Origin: Meandrina meandrites
Taxonomy: Eukaryota; Cnidaria; Anthozoa; Scleractinia; Meandrinidae
Length of the DNA stretch: 64,000 nucleotides
Direction of reading: 5' to 3'
Assembly: GCA_963693305.1 (NCBI GenBank)
Contig: OY855903.1
Location: 34,064,751-34,128,750 of the forward strand
The first letter of the stretch is position 1; each line of letters starts with the position of its first letter. A program made the position numbers and the translations under genes. The notes under the pieces are model-generated. The model had not been told where the DNA came from and made no database searches. It worked only from the letters and a program-made list of their open reading frames with translations. Below, piece after piece: positions 11,501 through 22,931 of this stretch.

Positions 11501-12557
11501 TTGGGTGATCAAGGGACGATCGACCGTCCGTCAGACACTAAGGAACTGTCTAATTTGTCGCCATTACCAAACAAAACCCTTTAGTCAGCAGATGGCACCA
11601 CTTCCTGAAGACAGAATTAAGCCTGCACCACCGTTCACTAATGTGGGTCTAGACTTTGCTGGTCCTTTGTATTTGAAAGATAGTGGTGAAAAGGTCTATA
11701 TCTGTTTATTTACATGTGCAGTTACCCGTGCAGTACACTTGGAGTTGGTATGTGATATGACAACTGAGCGATTTCTCCTTGCTCTTAGACGGATGATTGC
11801 AAGAAGAGGAATGTACAGCATTATTTGGTCAGATAATGCAAAAACTTTTAAGGCTGGTAACAAGGAGCTACAGCGATGTTGGAGAGTATTGGAATCAGAC
11901 CAGACCCAAAGTGCTTTGTCTGAAAAGAAAATTCAGTAGAAGTTCATTGTGGAAAAAGCCCCACGGTGGGGTGGGTTTTATGAACGTCTTGTAAAGAGTG
12001 TCAAGACGCCACTGAGGAAACTATTTGCCAAAGCAATGTTGGATGCTGAGCAGTAAACTACTATTTTAGCTGAAATTGAAGCACAGCTGAACAGTCGTCC
12101 TCTTACTTACCTTGGTGCAGACCCTGATGACTACAGTGTGATTACCCCTGCACAGATTTTGATTGGCAGGAATCTTCAAGCGTGTCCAACTAAAGGCACT
12201 CGTGTTTCAGAACAGACCTCAAGAGCCCTCACCAAACGTTTTCAGTATCACCAGAAGCTTGTAAATGGATTTTGGAAGCGTTGGCATGCAGAGTACCTAA
12301 AATCCCTGACACCTCTCAAGAAATGGTACAAGATTGGTCATGAAATCTGCAAAGGTGACTTGGTCCTAGTGAGTGAGGATCGCGTAGCTCGGGGTCAATG
12401 GTCACGTGCACGAGTGGAAGACACCCACACAGGCCGCGACGGTCTTGTCCGGTCCGTTACCCTGCGGACCTCATCTGGAAGTGTTACCTGTCGTCCAGTA
12501 CAGCGGTTACACCTGTTTGAAAGCTGTGATGCTGACTTAGCTGCTGAACTTAATTGA
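8501..12557 (+). pseudogene. BEL Pol: protease, RT, RNase H, integrase
   Basis: The aspartic protease shows FDPGSQTSFV near 8683, with DPG in place of the usual D-S/T-G. The RT has GDIEKMFLQI and the catalytic YVDD at 9939-9950. RNase H shows HAFGDASEVAYAS, LPQLELMAA, WTDNSSTLHWI and NPADLPTRG. The integrase has an HHCC zinc site (HAGVEH...CLICRHY) and DDE residues in VGLDFAGPL, WSDNAKTF and the following RWGGFYERL segment, then a C-terminal region ending at 12557. Breaks: a frameshift around 9550-9567 at the start of RT, TAG at 11937-11939 where the family has Trp, and TAA near 12055. All catalytic motifs except the altered protease box remain legible. Confidence 0.92.
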
Positions 12558-12642
12558 ACTTTATGAGACCTTGTTGAACATTTTAGTTGAACTTTATTGA
12601 ACTTTGTTGACAAGTTACATGTAGTGATGCACTCCCTGCATC

Positions 12643-12653
12643 GGGCGGGAGGA
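12643..12653 (+). promoter_or_regulatory. BEL polypurine tract
   Basis: GGGCGGGAGGA lies immediately upstream of the 3' LTR, the normal position for plus-strand priming. Confidence 0.75.
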
Positions 12654-12813
12654 TGTTCCGAACTGAAATTTGTAAGGCGAGTGGAGACTAGGTCCGAGTG
12701 ACAACGTCATGACGACACGAGAAAACAAAAAGAACGTGAGCTCGACGTTCGGGTCGAGGCAGATAAGTGTTGTTATAAAATTTTGCATTATGGAATAAAA
12801 TCGTTCAATTTCA
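12654..12813 (+). repeat. BEL 3' LTR
   Basis: 160-bp partner of 6858-7017, with TG...CA ends. The sequence directly after it resumes the Harbinger-1 transposase. Confidence 0.93.
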
Positions 12814-13454
12814 CCCACTGTCTTGGTGCTGGTGATGGCAAGCATGTCATCATTGATTGTCCCAAGAAAAGTGGATGTACTTACTTTAATTACAAAGAAA
12901 CGTTCAATATTCATCTGTTAGCCTATTGTGATGCAAAGTATCAATTTACCTTAGTTGACATTGGACAGTATGGGAGTCAAAACGATTCTGGTACCTACAA
13001 TGATTCTTCAATAAGTGCTGCCCTTGAAAACAATACACTTAATATGCCAAGGGCTGAAAATCTTGAAGGGTGTAACCTGCAGCCCCTTCCATATGTTTTT
13101 GTAGTTGATGAAGGTTTGCCTCTAAAATATTTTCAAATGCGCCCTTGGCCAGGACGAAATCTCTCAGAAGATCATGCAATATTTAACTATCGTCTCTCAA
13201 GGGCAAGGAGAGTGATAGAAAACTGTTTTGGGATTTTATCCGCAAGGTGGCTAATCTTTCGTCAACCAATCCATGCAGCTGATTCTCTTGTTGAGCAGAT
13301 AGTGCAAGCTACTGTCTGCCTTCACAACTACTTGCGACTCACAGATAATGCCATGTACTGTCCAGTGGGATTTGTTGATTCTGAAGATAGCAGTGGAGTA
13401 ATCCATGAAGGGGAATGGAGAACTATTGTTGCAGCTGACCAAGGGGCATTCTAA
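12814..13454 (+). pseudogene. Harbinger-1 transposase (HARBI1-like, DDE_Tnp_4), part right of the BEL insertion
   Basis: About 213 codons, open to the TAA at 13452. Catalytic residues are visible: first Asp in LGAGDGKHVI, second Asp in FVVDEGLPL with the companion RPWPGRNLS motif, and Glu in ARRVIENCFGILSARW. The C-terminal CLHNYLR motif matches the family. The enzyme would cut and paste the Harbinger element in the nucleus with its Myb/MADF partner. The frame downstream of the insertion is undamaged, so the BEL insertion appears to be the main lesion in this part. Confidence 0.85.
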
Positions 13455-14398
13455 CTCATTGAAACACCCAGGGGACGACCTCAAAATGACCCAAACCTTG
13501 TGAGGGAAAGTTTAACCAGCTACTTCCTAACAGAACAAGGGAGTCTACCCTGCCAGTGGCAGCACGCTAGGAGCACTGGGCCTGGTTTGCCGACTGCTTA
13601 ATGATGACAAACTAAAGTGTTTGCTTTAAGGATGTCTTTTCGCTTATTCTGAGCAAAGTTCTAGGAACGACTTGTCTTTATTGCCAAACTACCTAACAGG
13701 TTTCAAGTAAAGTTACAGTGTTAATGAAAGTTTGTTTTACAATAACCATATTTATAAACTGAACAAGTAATTTCATAGTGCAAATATTAAAGGTTTTTTA
13801 ACGCAAAGATGTTATTTTTCATTGAACCTGCCTGTCATTTGACCAAAATTCACTTCATGTTGACTTGTATTATAGTTAAGCTCATTCTTGTTTAAGGATT
13901 ATGCCATAGGTAAACTGTTGTTTGGGCAAGTGACAACCAGCAATAAACAAATTGTTTCCATGTGAAATTGTCTTGGGTAATCATCTGTAGTGGCCAATGT
14001 TCAAACATGCCAAATGTACTGTTTTCTGAATAGACTCCTCACCCCTCTTATTTCAACATTAAACGACAACTAACAGCCAGATTTACAAAGCCCTTTTAGG
14101 TGAAGATTTATAACTAACTATTTTTCCATCCAACAGCCTAATCCTTATACATGATACTAGGCTGCATCTTAACTTAAGAGAGCTTTCAAAATCTGGCCCC
14201 AGTCCTTAACTATTTCTGAGCAGATGAATGTGGGGCACAATATAGTCACACCATTAAAATAGGTTGTTAAGCCAAGGTAGTAATTTTGACTACTGTTTAA
14301 ATCTTGCATAAAACCAGATGGGCCAGACATCATAACTTGAAAGATGATGTTATTTATGTGATATTTTGCCCTTGCTTTCCTTGACCTGTCCATGTATT
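13455..14398. other. Spacer between convergent Harbinger-1 genes
   Basis: No coding potential seen. It separates the stop of the plus-strand transposase from the end of the minus-strand partner gene and presumably holds both 3' UTRs. Confidence 0.4.
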
Positions 14399-14860
14399 TT
14401 AGCTGTGAGGCAACAAAAACGCCAAAAAAACATCTTCATCTTTTTCTTCCTTTGCTGCTTGTGGCTGCTGCTGCATGCTGTTACACATGGTCTTCAAACC
14501 TTCCCCAACAGCTTTGATCACCTCCAGTTCCATATCAACCTTCGTGGTAGTCTGCTTACTTTTGCGGGGACTTAGTTCTTTTGGTTTCTTTTGTTTAGAT
14601 GCCAATGAGTAACTGACATAATTTATCATTGATCCTGCTTTTGGTGAAGTGCTTTCACTCTCTGTTTCCTCAAATGTACTATAGCTAGCATTGGAACTAA
14701 CATTTTCATTGTCTCCATCGCCATCGTTCTCATGATCACTTTCCTCGCACCTTTCAACCAGGTTGCTATGCTTATCTAAAAAGTGGAGATAGGGAAAGAT
14801 GTCACTTGCTTCTTTCACGGCATCAAGCACTTCAGCGGAAGACGTTCCAGATTTCTTCAC
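14399..14860 (-). pseudogene. Harbinger-1 MADF/BESS-like DNA-binding partner, C-terminal part
   Basis: The fragment begins KKSGTSSAEV and runs through FPYLHFLDKHSNL, which resembles the end of a MADF (Myb/SANT-related) domain. An acidic, Asn/Asp/Glu-rich linker, a Lys-rich stretch (KQKKPKELSPRKSK) and a BESS-like helix with EVIKAVGEGL follow. MADF proteins pair with Harbinger transposases and recruit them to the element ends or the nucleus. The N-terminal half is missing because the LINE 3' fragment begins at about 14863. Confidence 0.65.
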
Positions 14861-14862
14861 TT

Positions 14863-15523
14863 AGTCAAATTAATAATTTCTAACAGGGAGATTATGCAGG
14901 AGAAATTCATAAAGTATTTGGGTCTCCTGATTGATTCACATCTCAGTTGGAAGTATCACATCTTACATATTTCTAAAAAGATTAAGCGATGTATTGGTAT
15001 ACTCTCTAAGATCAGGTACTCTGTGACCAATCAGGTCCTTATACAGTTGTATTACATGTACTCACTAATTTATCCCTTCTTGACTTATAGTTTAATAACT
15101 TGGGGGAATACATATCAAACAACTCTTTTACCTCTTATCATCTCACAAAAAAAAGCAGTCAGAATAATGACATTCTCAGAATATAATTCCAACTCTAGTC
15201 CACCGTTTCAGAAATTAAAAATACTTAAAGTAAGTGACTTAATATATTTGTATACTGCTTTATTTATGTACGACTATTATTCTAATCGACTGCCATTAAT
15301 TTTTGACAATTTTTTTAAGAGTATCAACAAAGTGCATCAATATCAAACCAGATTGGCGAGTAAGATTTCATACTATCTGCCAAAAGCAAGGACTAATTAC
15401 GGCAAATTTAACATTTGTTTTTTCGGTGCTAAAGTTTGGAATTCCATTGATGACTCACTTAAATCTAAGAGTCGTGCTTGTTTCAAAAATCTCTTAAAAG
15501 AATTGATTATCTCCAACTATTAA
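14863..15523 (+). pseudogene. LINE reverse transcriptase C-terminal region
   Basis: About 215 codons ending at the stop at 15521. EKFIKYLGLLIDSHLSWKYHI is the post-palm KYLGVxID...W motif, followed by VLIQLYYMYSLIYPFLTYS (thumb region) and a C-terminal conserved YYLPKARTNYGKFNICFFGAKVWN-type segment. The catalytic palm is missing upstream. It would be the end of a LINE ORF2. Confidence 0.75.
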
Positions 15524-15832
15524 CTGGTACATTGATGTACTTTATTTTCATTTTTGTGTGTGCACATCCACTTTTCTTTTTGTTGTTCTGTGTGTGTGCA
15601 TGTGTGTGAATGGAAATCGTGTCCCGTTTTTTTCTTTTTTCTTTTTTTTATACTCTGTAACTTTATTCCAATATTTTTTCCGCTTGGCCCAGCCACTTAG
15701 CTCGATTAGCGTTAGCTATTTCTAAGTGGCTGTGCTCATTTCTTTTATTGTTAATTTTTCTCTTTGTATGTATTTATCTATTGTAAACATTTCTGGGAAC
15801 GAATAAAGATTGTTGTTGTTGTTGTTGTTGTA
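14863..15832 (+). mobile_element. 5'-truncated LINE (CR1/Rex-like), 3' end with (TTG)n tail
   Basis: Holds the RT thumb and C-terminal region, a 3' UTR, then AATAAAGA and a (TTG)n tail at 15811-15830. Short microsatellite tails instead of poly(A) are typical of CR1/L2-group LINEs. It joins the Harbinger-1 partner gene at its 5' end, which suggests insertion by incomplete reverse transcription. Confidence 0.7.
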
Positions 15833-18465
15833 GTAAATTTCAGAAATTGAGACCTTGAAGCTTACATCAATCACTCAATTAATGTCTTTTTTATATTTTT
15901 TTTTGGCATATTTCGGCCAACTGGAATGTTCCCCTGCTGCAAAGAAATACACGCAGTGCGGGCCAGACGAGTATGCCTAACCGCCCTCAATGCACTGCAC
16001 AGGTAAACAAGACAATTTATATTTACGATACATCTAATCGGTCCAAACAAAACTTACCGGTGGATGTTGATATATTTTTCTTTCTGACATCCAAAATGAC
16101 TTCCGACATTTTTCGGCTTTCTTATGTTAATTAAAATAAATATGGCCAATACAATAACCGCCTTGAAAGAACACACGAAAGTGACGCTGAAGTTACTATT
16201 CGCTGATTGGGCAAAATAGAGCCGCTTGGAAATGGTCTGGAGAGACTCGTTTCCCAGGGGCTCCTTCACCTTTATAGAAAACTTTTGCCGCTACGATTTC
16301 TGCCCGGTTTACTTCGTTTTGCCCCCACTAACTGCCCCTGGGTCTCTGAGGATGGAATGGAGGAAGCTGCTTGTCCAACCTTCTACTTATTTCTTCACAT
16401 CCATTATGATATGTGGACATGGTATACCTAGTAGACTGTTTTTAAACAAAGGCTCTCTTGCGGCTTAGTGATGTAACTAACGTACAGGCCAGTACAAAAA
16501 TTAGGGCTGGCCGGCAATATTTTCAGCAATGTATTTTTAAAATGTGCAAGTAAAACAATTCAGGTTGAGCACTTTTAAGAAAGATGAAATGGAAATCAAT
16601 TCAGTTTTAACGTATCACTTACCGATAATATATCTCGCAACTACAGGTGAAAACTCGGGAGCCAAGTGACTGCAGTCAAATGTACAATGGTTCGTTAATT
16701 CAGGAATGAGTGAGAATTAGTGCCATTCTCTATTGTGAAATGTTAGAATTTAGGTGATGTCAAAATACAATTAAAATCAACAAAGGTGGTCTTCATCTGA
16801 AGAAAAAAAACCTTCCCTGGGGAAGCATACTCCCGGATCCCCAAAAAGAGGCTCGGTTAAACAGGCCTACAACTCTTGAAAAAGCTGGCTATGTAATGCC
16901 CCTGATAGCATTTTGCGTGTCACTCATAGCATGAATAAATTATAAATAAACTAATCTTTGATTATTTTGCGTGCCACCTGGGTTACATGAATAAATTAAT
17001 AAGCAAATATTTGATCCACTACTGTTTGGTCCATTTTGACCAAAAACGATCCTCCTTCGGGCAAAAACCACTGAATACTTTTCAGTGAGAATCATATTAA
17101 TCAGTTGCATTGGAAACCAAAGATAACACAAAACGTAGGGGCTTCCTAGAAATTCTTACGTAAAACCCAAGAAGTTTATTTAAACTACCATTAAGAGGGC
17201 TTTGGCAGATTGGAAGTTGATTGATTTTTGCAGGTTTGGGATAAATCTGCCTTATCAAAAGATGTCTCACAATTACAGTGAGTCAGATGGAAAAATCCAT
17301 TATTGCTCTCAAACTTCAGTTGTAGGGTTTTCTCTACCATGTGAATCGATATACATATATAGTCAGTGGTTCCCTTGTTACACCCTTAATGTGCATGGAA
17401 AGTGGCTCCCAACTAAAAGATTGTTTAACTGACCATGAATGGTAGAAAACAACGAAACTACGTAAGTTTACCATTACATGCAAATAGCATGGATATCCAT
17501 AGAATTTCGTGCTCTCCCCAACTTACCGAACGCCTGGAACAGGCTTAAGGTGTATAACTACTGGTATATTACAAAGTGTAATGAACCATTTTCTTGTCTC
17601 ATGCCACCAGTAACAGAAGGGACGGCCCCTTCTTTGAGTTTGTTTTGAAATTTGGAAAGGATACTTTGTTTGTTATGCTAAAACTTCCAGTGGCTATTTA
17701 TCAGTCCCCCAGTGGACATGTATACATAAATTCTACCACCACTGTTGAGTATGAATTTGCTTATACATGGTTACCGTCGGTAGATTGATATAATAAGCAA
17801 CAAAGGTAGATTCTCAAAAGAGAATGATGTTGTTTTATGAACAGCAATGAAATCAGTTTATTTTTATTGAGTTTTGGCTAAAATATCCGAAAATCACAAT
17901 TTCCACCTTTGTCACGTCTGTCACGCAATCTCTTATTTGCTTGATTTTGTGATTTTTAGCGCTTTCTCAGGGAGAACGATTTAATTTTCCCAGACAAAAA
18001 GTGACATCAATTGAAAGGCCATTTCTTCCTGACTTTATTTCCAAAATATCAGCTTATTTGATATAAAGGTAGTATGGTAAATAATTTCTTAAATTTACCT
18101 TGTCATTTTCATAGGGAAAGAGTGGGATTTCTTTCAGATCTCTCTTAGTGTCATCAATTTATTTAAACGTCATAGAAATTATAGAACAAAATCTGGAAGA
18201 GATGTAGAATAAGCTGATAACAAGTGGATGTCTTCAGGTTTTATAGTAAAGGCAAGTGGTTTGCTTAAAAACTGCTAATTTTCAAGTCGAATTTTCCCGT
18301 TTCTGGCCGTGAAATTTATGATCGTCATTTCCTGCCAAAAGAAAGAGTTTTTTGACAAATGAATTGCATGGCGATGAATAACTCATTATGGACTACTAAC
18401 AGTCAGAGTTTGAGCAATTTTCAGTTTTCACACTTTTGCCGCTATTTTCCGATTTTGTTTGATTC
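15833..18465. other. Non-coding stretch
   Basis: I find no gene or element I can name in these 2.6 kb. A polypyrimidine tract ending TTGCAG at about 18467-18472 could be the acceptor for the exon that follows. Several short open frames (for example 16207-16468 and 17202-17432) show no domain or composition bias. Confidence 0.4.
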
Positions 18466-20249
18466 TTGCAGACATTCACTCACCTTAAGTTGATAGATCA
18501 CTGCATTGGTAAACATCCTTCCCTTCCTGGACCAGCATTGTTCCACCGTTGCCAGGATACTGGTCAATTTCTGTACTTCGCACAGACACTACAAGAGGTC
18601 AACAACAACATTGGAGACATACTAGCCATAAGGTCTGACCGCTTCAAGGTTTATTCTAACGGCTTTGCGTCAGTGTGTCCTGTTGCCTGGGTGATTGTTT
18701 GCAAGAAGCACGCTGAGGATGATGTTGATCGCAAGTTAACATCATTGGGTATCAATGGGGAAGCACGCGACAACTTTATGAGGGACATTTTTGGCAGAGA
18801 ATCGACTAAGGAAAAGGGTCTAATAGACTCGCTTTCTGAAGTGGAGTTCGACTCCAAACTGATGAAACCCAGGCCCAAATGGGAGAAGCGCGAGATTGAG
18901 GCTTGTAGTACATCCAAGCCAGAGTTTGTGCACTATTTTGATGTGTATGTTGCCCAAGAAATGAAAGAAAAAATGATCTTGTCCGTACGAGGGGAGGCAG
19001 GCCTTGGAGATGAGTTCTTTTTCAACAACGCCTCGGAAAGCATTAACCATCGGTACAAGGTATCGATTGGAAACGAGAAAGGCACCTGTGATCCAACAGG
19101 TGCTCACTGCCAGAAGCAGCAAAAATCTACCACGACATGCTCGCGCAAACACAAAGAAACATCCACCGAGCGATTATTGGCTTGGGCCCATATCGTTTGG
19201 CTCCGAGTTTTGCCCATCGTCAGATCACTCCAGTATCCTGGAACCAACTGAGCGAAAGAGAAAAGACGACTCGATTAAAATGGCTAGATACAAAGTACAA
19301 AAGCCTGAAACCATTGGCAACCATGACTGTTTCAAAGATGTCGCAGCTTGCCACAGAAGTGAAGCCCACAGTTTCGTCTACAGAAACTGCAACAAATGAA
19401 ACCATCGACTTAAGAGACATTGACTCAGATGTGAATCAAACCGCCCCACAGTCTGCAACTAACAATTCTTTTCTTGGAGACTTTGAAACTTCCAATCTGC
19501 CCGAATTTTTTAAAGGCTCGTGGAGCAATGCCAACAAGATAATCGCAAGCGAAGGTGTTGGAAAGGCCCCCGGCGTAGCCAATGCTCGTGTCGTGGTTTC
19601 CAACACCAGTGCCGGATTTCATCACGTCTCCCTTGACAGCAAAGGTTGCCCAGTGAAATGCGATTGCCCTTGATTTGAAGAACTTCGTCTTTGTGCGCAT
19701 TTGCTAGCTGTTGGGTATTATGAAAAGTGTTTATTAGACATCATCAAAAAGTATCAACCTAACATCTCTTCTATCGTGAAGCCGGCAAAGAAAGCAGGGA
19801 AGAAACCAAATCAGTCGGTTAGGAAGAGAAAGGCACCTTCTGATGACCGGCGCGACGTTGCCCAGTACAGTGTCCCCCTTGACGACGGTAATCTCTCCAC
19901 CCCACCCCCTTCAGAAAAATGGAACGTGGTCTTCATAAAAGACACAAAGATGAGGAAGTGTTATGGTTGCGGTGGAAATGTGAGGCAAAATGTAACCTTC
20001 GATCCCCGATCTCAATGGAATATTGTCTTGATGAGACGTGAATACCGAACATTTACGCTGCGCGGGAAGAGTTACCTGATGATTTCTGCAAAGAAAGAGA
20101 ATGTTTGCTACCATCCCAGAAAACGATGCCTTCTGGAGAAAAGCGCAACGGTCAGTGGAAATTCTATCGAAGTAGCCCCAGAAATCAGAAACAAGCTGGA
20201 CGATCTACACAAAAGCCAACTCAGAAAAGAGTTTGGCATCAACATATAA
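18466..20249 (+). pseudogene. MULE-like transposase relative with SWIM zinc finger and C-terminal Cys/His domain, broken
   Basis: About 590 codons in three pieces. The first (to about 19110) has a helical region with ARDNFMRDIFGRE and the FNNASESINHRYK motif, which resembles the NNxxES segment of transposase-type proteins. A frameshift at about 19100-19130 leads to a second piece ending in a SWIM finger: CDCP, then a TGA at 19671-19673, then CAHLLAVG. The third piece carries a C-terminal zinc-type domain (CYGCGG ... CYHPRKRC) and ends in EFGINI at 20249. SWIM fingers are common in MULE transposases. The assignment rests on motif layout only; no complete DDE core is visible and the 5' end is missing. 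Confidence 0.6.
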
Positions 20250-20530
20250 GTAAGGTCGAACAGAGTTAGACAAAAATATTAAGAGACTATGGCGGCGGCA
20301 CACATTGAATTGCAGGGGTTTTGAAGAGGTCTATAAAGAGAGAACATTAGTTTTTGGAAAACCGACAGACAGTTGACCCCAACGCAAGTGCACCCAGGTT
20401 ATTAGGGGACTGTTTTGATGTCCGCCAACTGATTTCAAACTTCCAATTCTAATGCTTGTAAAACTATAGTACAGTGGAACCTCCCGGCCCTATACCCACC
20501 TAGGGTTATGGTTTAAATGATGAATGATGA

Positions 20531-20700
20531 CAGTGGAACCTCGATTGAACAAACCTATATTTTAACGAAAACCTCGATAATATGAAAGATATTCTTTGCC
20601 TCAGTAATAGTAAAATATATAGCCTCTATATAGCGAACCATCGATTTAACGGACGAATTTCACCGATCCCCAGCGACTTCGTTAAATCAAGGTTCCACTA
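20531..20700. mobile_element. Pogo/Tigger-like MITE
   Basis: About 170 bp. The left end CAGTGGAACCTCGATT and the right end AATCAAGGTTCCACTA are inverted copies of one another. CAGTGGAACCT ends are typical of pogo/Tigger-derived MITEs. A second CAGTGGAACCTC at about 20473 suggests another fragment just upstream. No coding capacity. Confidence 0.7.
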
Positions 20701-20904
20701 TACATTACATTTTCAACATTTCTATTTTCTCTTAATTTTTCAAATTCCTAAACATTTACAAAGTCCTCCAAAACATAGAATTGTGTGAGATGTTTCCATT
20801 AAGCCTGCGTTAAGAGGCAGAAAAATGGCATTCAGGTGTACCCCCGCCTTAAAAGGGAGCTGACCGGACACCCACCACTCGCCGTCCAAAGTTGTTGTTG
20901 TTGT

Positions 20905-21990
20905 TATGTTTGAGTTTAACAGATCAGTAGCAAAGTATGTACACAGCTAGTGACGAAATGTGACAGATCGCTCATCTTTCAACTTCAGTTGCTCGGGCTG
21001 GTGTTTACATTGGTGTTACGACATTCATCAGCAGAGCATGCACAATCTTAATTTTTACAAATGTCCAGGCAATTAAAATAGCCCTTGTATACATTACAAA
21101 AGCAAAAATTATTATCTTGATGTTGAATCTTTAGTTGCCGTGCTGCAAGGTTAAATTTAACAAGTCAATGTTTTAGGGTATGCAAAGTAGTGCCGGTTGT
21201 GTAATAAGTAGCTTGAATCATGTAATAAACTTTAATAATCAGTTTAACAAATAAGAGACAAAGCTTATTCACGAGTTCTGAGGAATCGTGGCTAATCGCT
21301 TAGCGAATTGTTCTTGATATTCTCAGTATCTAGTTATGCAGTGTTCTGGGACGCTTAGTATGGGCATTTTTTTAAATGAGAGTTGGGGTAAGGGTAGGGG
21401 TAGGGTAAAGCGGAAATAGAATGTGGAAATGACAGTGAAGAAAAATAACAGTTTAAAGGTGGAAAAGTGCAAAAGTCACTAGTACGCTTATCAGACGTAC
21501 TAAGGGGAAAAAGTGGAAAATGGTTCCCGTTTCGCGCACCATATGAATTTAAATGGCTTTATGTTAATTATTGTAGAGATCAAAAATTAGTATCGTGAAC
21601 TAATGTGCCGCACATTGTAAGGTCAAAGTAGTGCCGATTGTCTAAAAGTAACTTGAATAACAAACATCATTAATAAGTTAAACAGATCAGTGGCAAAGCT
21701 TATTCACAGCTCGTATCGAAGCGTGACTGATCGTTAGACTTCAGTTGTTTACGTTGGTGTTATGGTATTCGTCATCAAAGTAAATTTACACAAATGTCCG
21801 GGTGATTGAAATACTTTTATGATAATTAATATGAGATCAACAGGGTTATAACAGCAACAATTATTACCGTGAATTTGAATCTTCTCTTTTTTCAATAACA
21901 AGTCCAAGTTCTGAGGTAATCAAAGTAGTGCCGATTATTTAAAAAGTAAATATCGAAATGTAATAAACTTTAATAATAAAGTTCACGTTT
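20905..21990. repeat. Degenerate tandem repeat block
   Basis: The phrase CAAAGTAGTGCCG(A/G)TT recurs at about 21183, 21624 and 21921, and AACAGATCAGT(A/G)GCAAAG-like text at about 20920, 21245 and 21680, each followed by similar TTATTCAC and CAAATGTCC sequence. The units are diverged and uneven in length (roughly 300-440 bp). A short GGGTAAGGGTAGGGG run at 21386-21406 is telomere-like. No gene is visible. Confidence 0.55.
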
Positions 21991-22158
21991 CTATTTCATG
22001 TTTTCTGTCTTCTCTAGCCAATACCAAGTAAAGTTAAAGGGAAAGGAAAAGTGCTATTTTCGAAACGATCTGTGCAAATCCTTTAATTTTCGAGTAAAGT
22101 ACGTTCATACATTAATCACAGCATAAGTCCAACCTGCAACCTGCAAATTACACCCTCC

Positions 22159-22380
22159 GAGAAATTTTAGTATTCAAAAGGAATCTGTAAAGTGCCAGGC
22201 ACTCTCGCGAAAAAGACTGGACGCTATATGACGTCTTGTGACGTAAGCAGAAAACCATGTGCTGATGTTGTGTGCTCAAGCGAGCAAGAAAACCAGTAGA
22301 AAATGTAAGTGAAAGAGCTTAGTTTATGCTGATTAATACACGGCAAAAACTTCAACAGTGTGTGGATTTTCTGTGTAACA
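22159..22380 (+). repeat. Gypsy 5' LTR (left edge uncertain)
   Basis: Matches 34208-34416 over most of its length, including the run ending GATTTTCTGTGTAACA. It carries about 21 bp (CACTCTCGCGAAAAAGACTGG) that the 3' copy lacks. The first bases of the 3' LTR, TGTTAAGTA, are not matched here, so the left end is eroded or rearranged. Confidence 0.8.
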
Positions 22381-22383
22381 TTC

Positions 22384-22400
22384 TGGGAGCCTGTCCGGAG
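22384..22400 (+). promoter_or_regulatory. Gypsy primer-binding site candidate
   Basis: TGGGAGCCTGTCCGGAG begins three bases after the LTR end. The TGG would pair with a tRNA CCA end; the tRNA is not identified. Confidence 0.45.
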
Positions 22401-22688
22401 AGTTTTTCCAAAGGAAGTGCGTGGATTTACCTGTATTTATGGACGATTGATGACTTCGTGCAACGAGTTAATGTGGACTGCCGTCATTACAACTTCAAGC
22501 AAATATTGGACTGTTTTGGAAGGCTTTTGGCGAATAGGATGCGACGGATTGTAGCTTGAAAGGACATTTGGTGTGAGTAGCTTGTTGCAAGATAGTGGAG
22601 CGTAGCTTTGAGGCGTATGATAAGGTAGGAACGCTGTTTTATTGGATTTTGTGGGTTTGTTATCATGTTGTGTACAAGTTAAAACAAA

Positions 22689-22931
22689 ATGGCGGAGGAA
22701 AAACTGATTCTCTTGGATCAGAAATTTTTGTCACTGGACATGAGTGTGTTATGTGAATTTGCTCTTCATGCAAAGGTGGAGAAGTCGGCAATAGAGGGCA
22801 AGGGAAAATTAAGTGTTATTTGGCCTATTAGACGCACGATTGAGGATTCAGTCGAGACTTTGAGTAGCGATGACCAAATTGAGTATGTGGATGGGTTAAT
22901 GGCTCGCTTGGGGCCTCCGCCACTTGAGGGA
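22689..22931 (+). pseudogene. Gypsy Gag N-terminus (SAP-like), left of the L1 insertion
   Basis: 81 codons from the ATG at 22689. The stretch about residues 15-55 (LCEFALHAKV...KGKLSVIWPIRRTIE) has the helix-link-helix look of a SAP-like or Gag N-terminal module. The frame apparently stops inside the L1, but without the L1 it reads on at 28385 in the same phase (GPPPLEG, then LDSQYGKEEV). It is therefore the start of the Gypsy gag and not an L1 upstream ORF. Confidence 0.7.

Larger units (their letters stand above)
6858..12813 (+). mobile_element. BEL/Pao LTR retrotransposon, complete but inactivated
   Basis: A 5,956-bp element with 160-bp LTRs that differ at four positions by my reading (about 97.5% identical). 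It has a PBS beginning TGG right after the 5' LTR, a purine tract before the 3' LTR, and the BEL order gag, protease, RT, RNase H, integrase. The flanking 5-bp duplication CCGAC/CCCAC has the size expected for BEL. Inactivating changes are a TGA in the gag zinc knuckle, a frameshift at the start of RT, and TAG and TAA stops in the integrase. High LTR identity suggests a fairly recent insertion. Confidence 0.92.
6810..14860 (+). mobile_element. Harbinger-1 DNA transposon remnant, split by BEL insertion
   Basis: It carries a DDE_Tnp_4 (HARBI1-like) transposase on the plus strand (exon pieces 6810-6857 and 12814-13454) and a convergent MADF/Myb-like partner gene on the minus strand (14860-14399). 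This transposase plus DNA-binding partner pair is the usual Harbinger gene set. The BEL element 6858-12813 interrupts the transposase, and a LINE truncates the partner gene. I did not find terminal inverted repeats with confidence, so the outer limits are approximate. Confidence 0.7.

Noticed and set aside
12615..12914. Minus-strand ORF across the BEL 3' LTR
   Set aside because: A shadow of the LTR; the similar minus-strand frame at 6795-7166 arises from the 5' LTR.
16054..16468. Short overlapping ORFs on both strands near 16.2 kb
   Set aside because: No domain or codon bias, and they overlap in several frames. Possibly part of an unrecognised repeat.
18651..19152. Minus-strand ORFs within the SWIM transposase
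   Set aside because: Reverse-strand shadows of the plus-strand coding sequence, with no domain.
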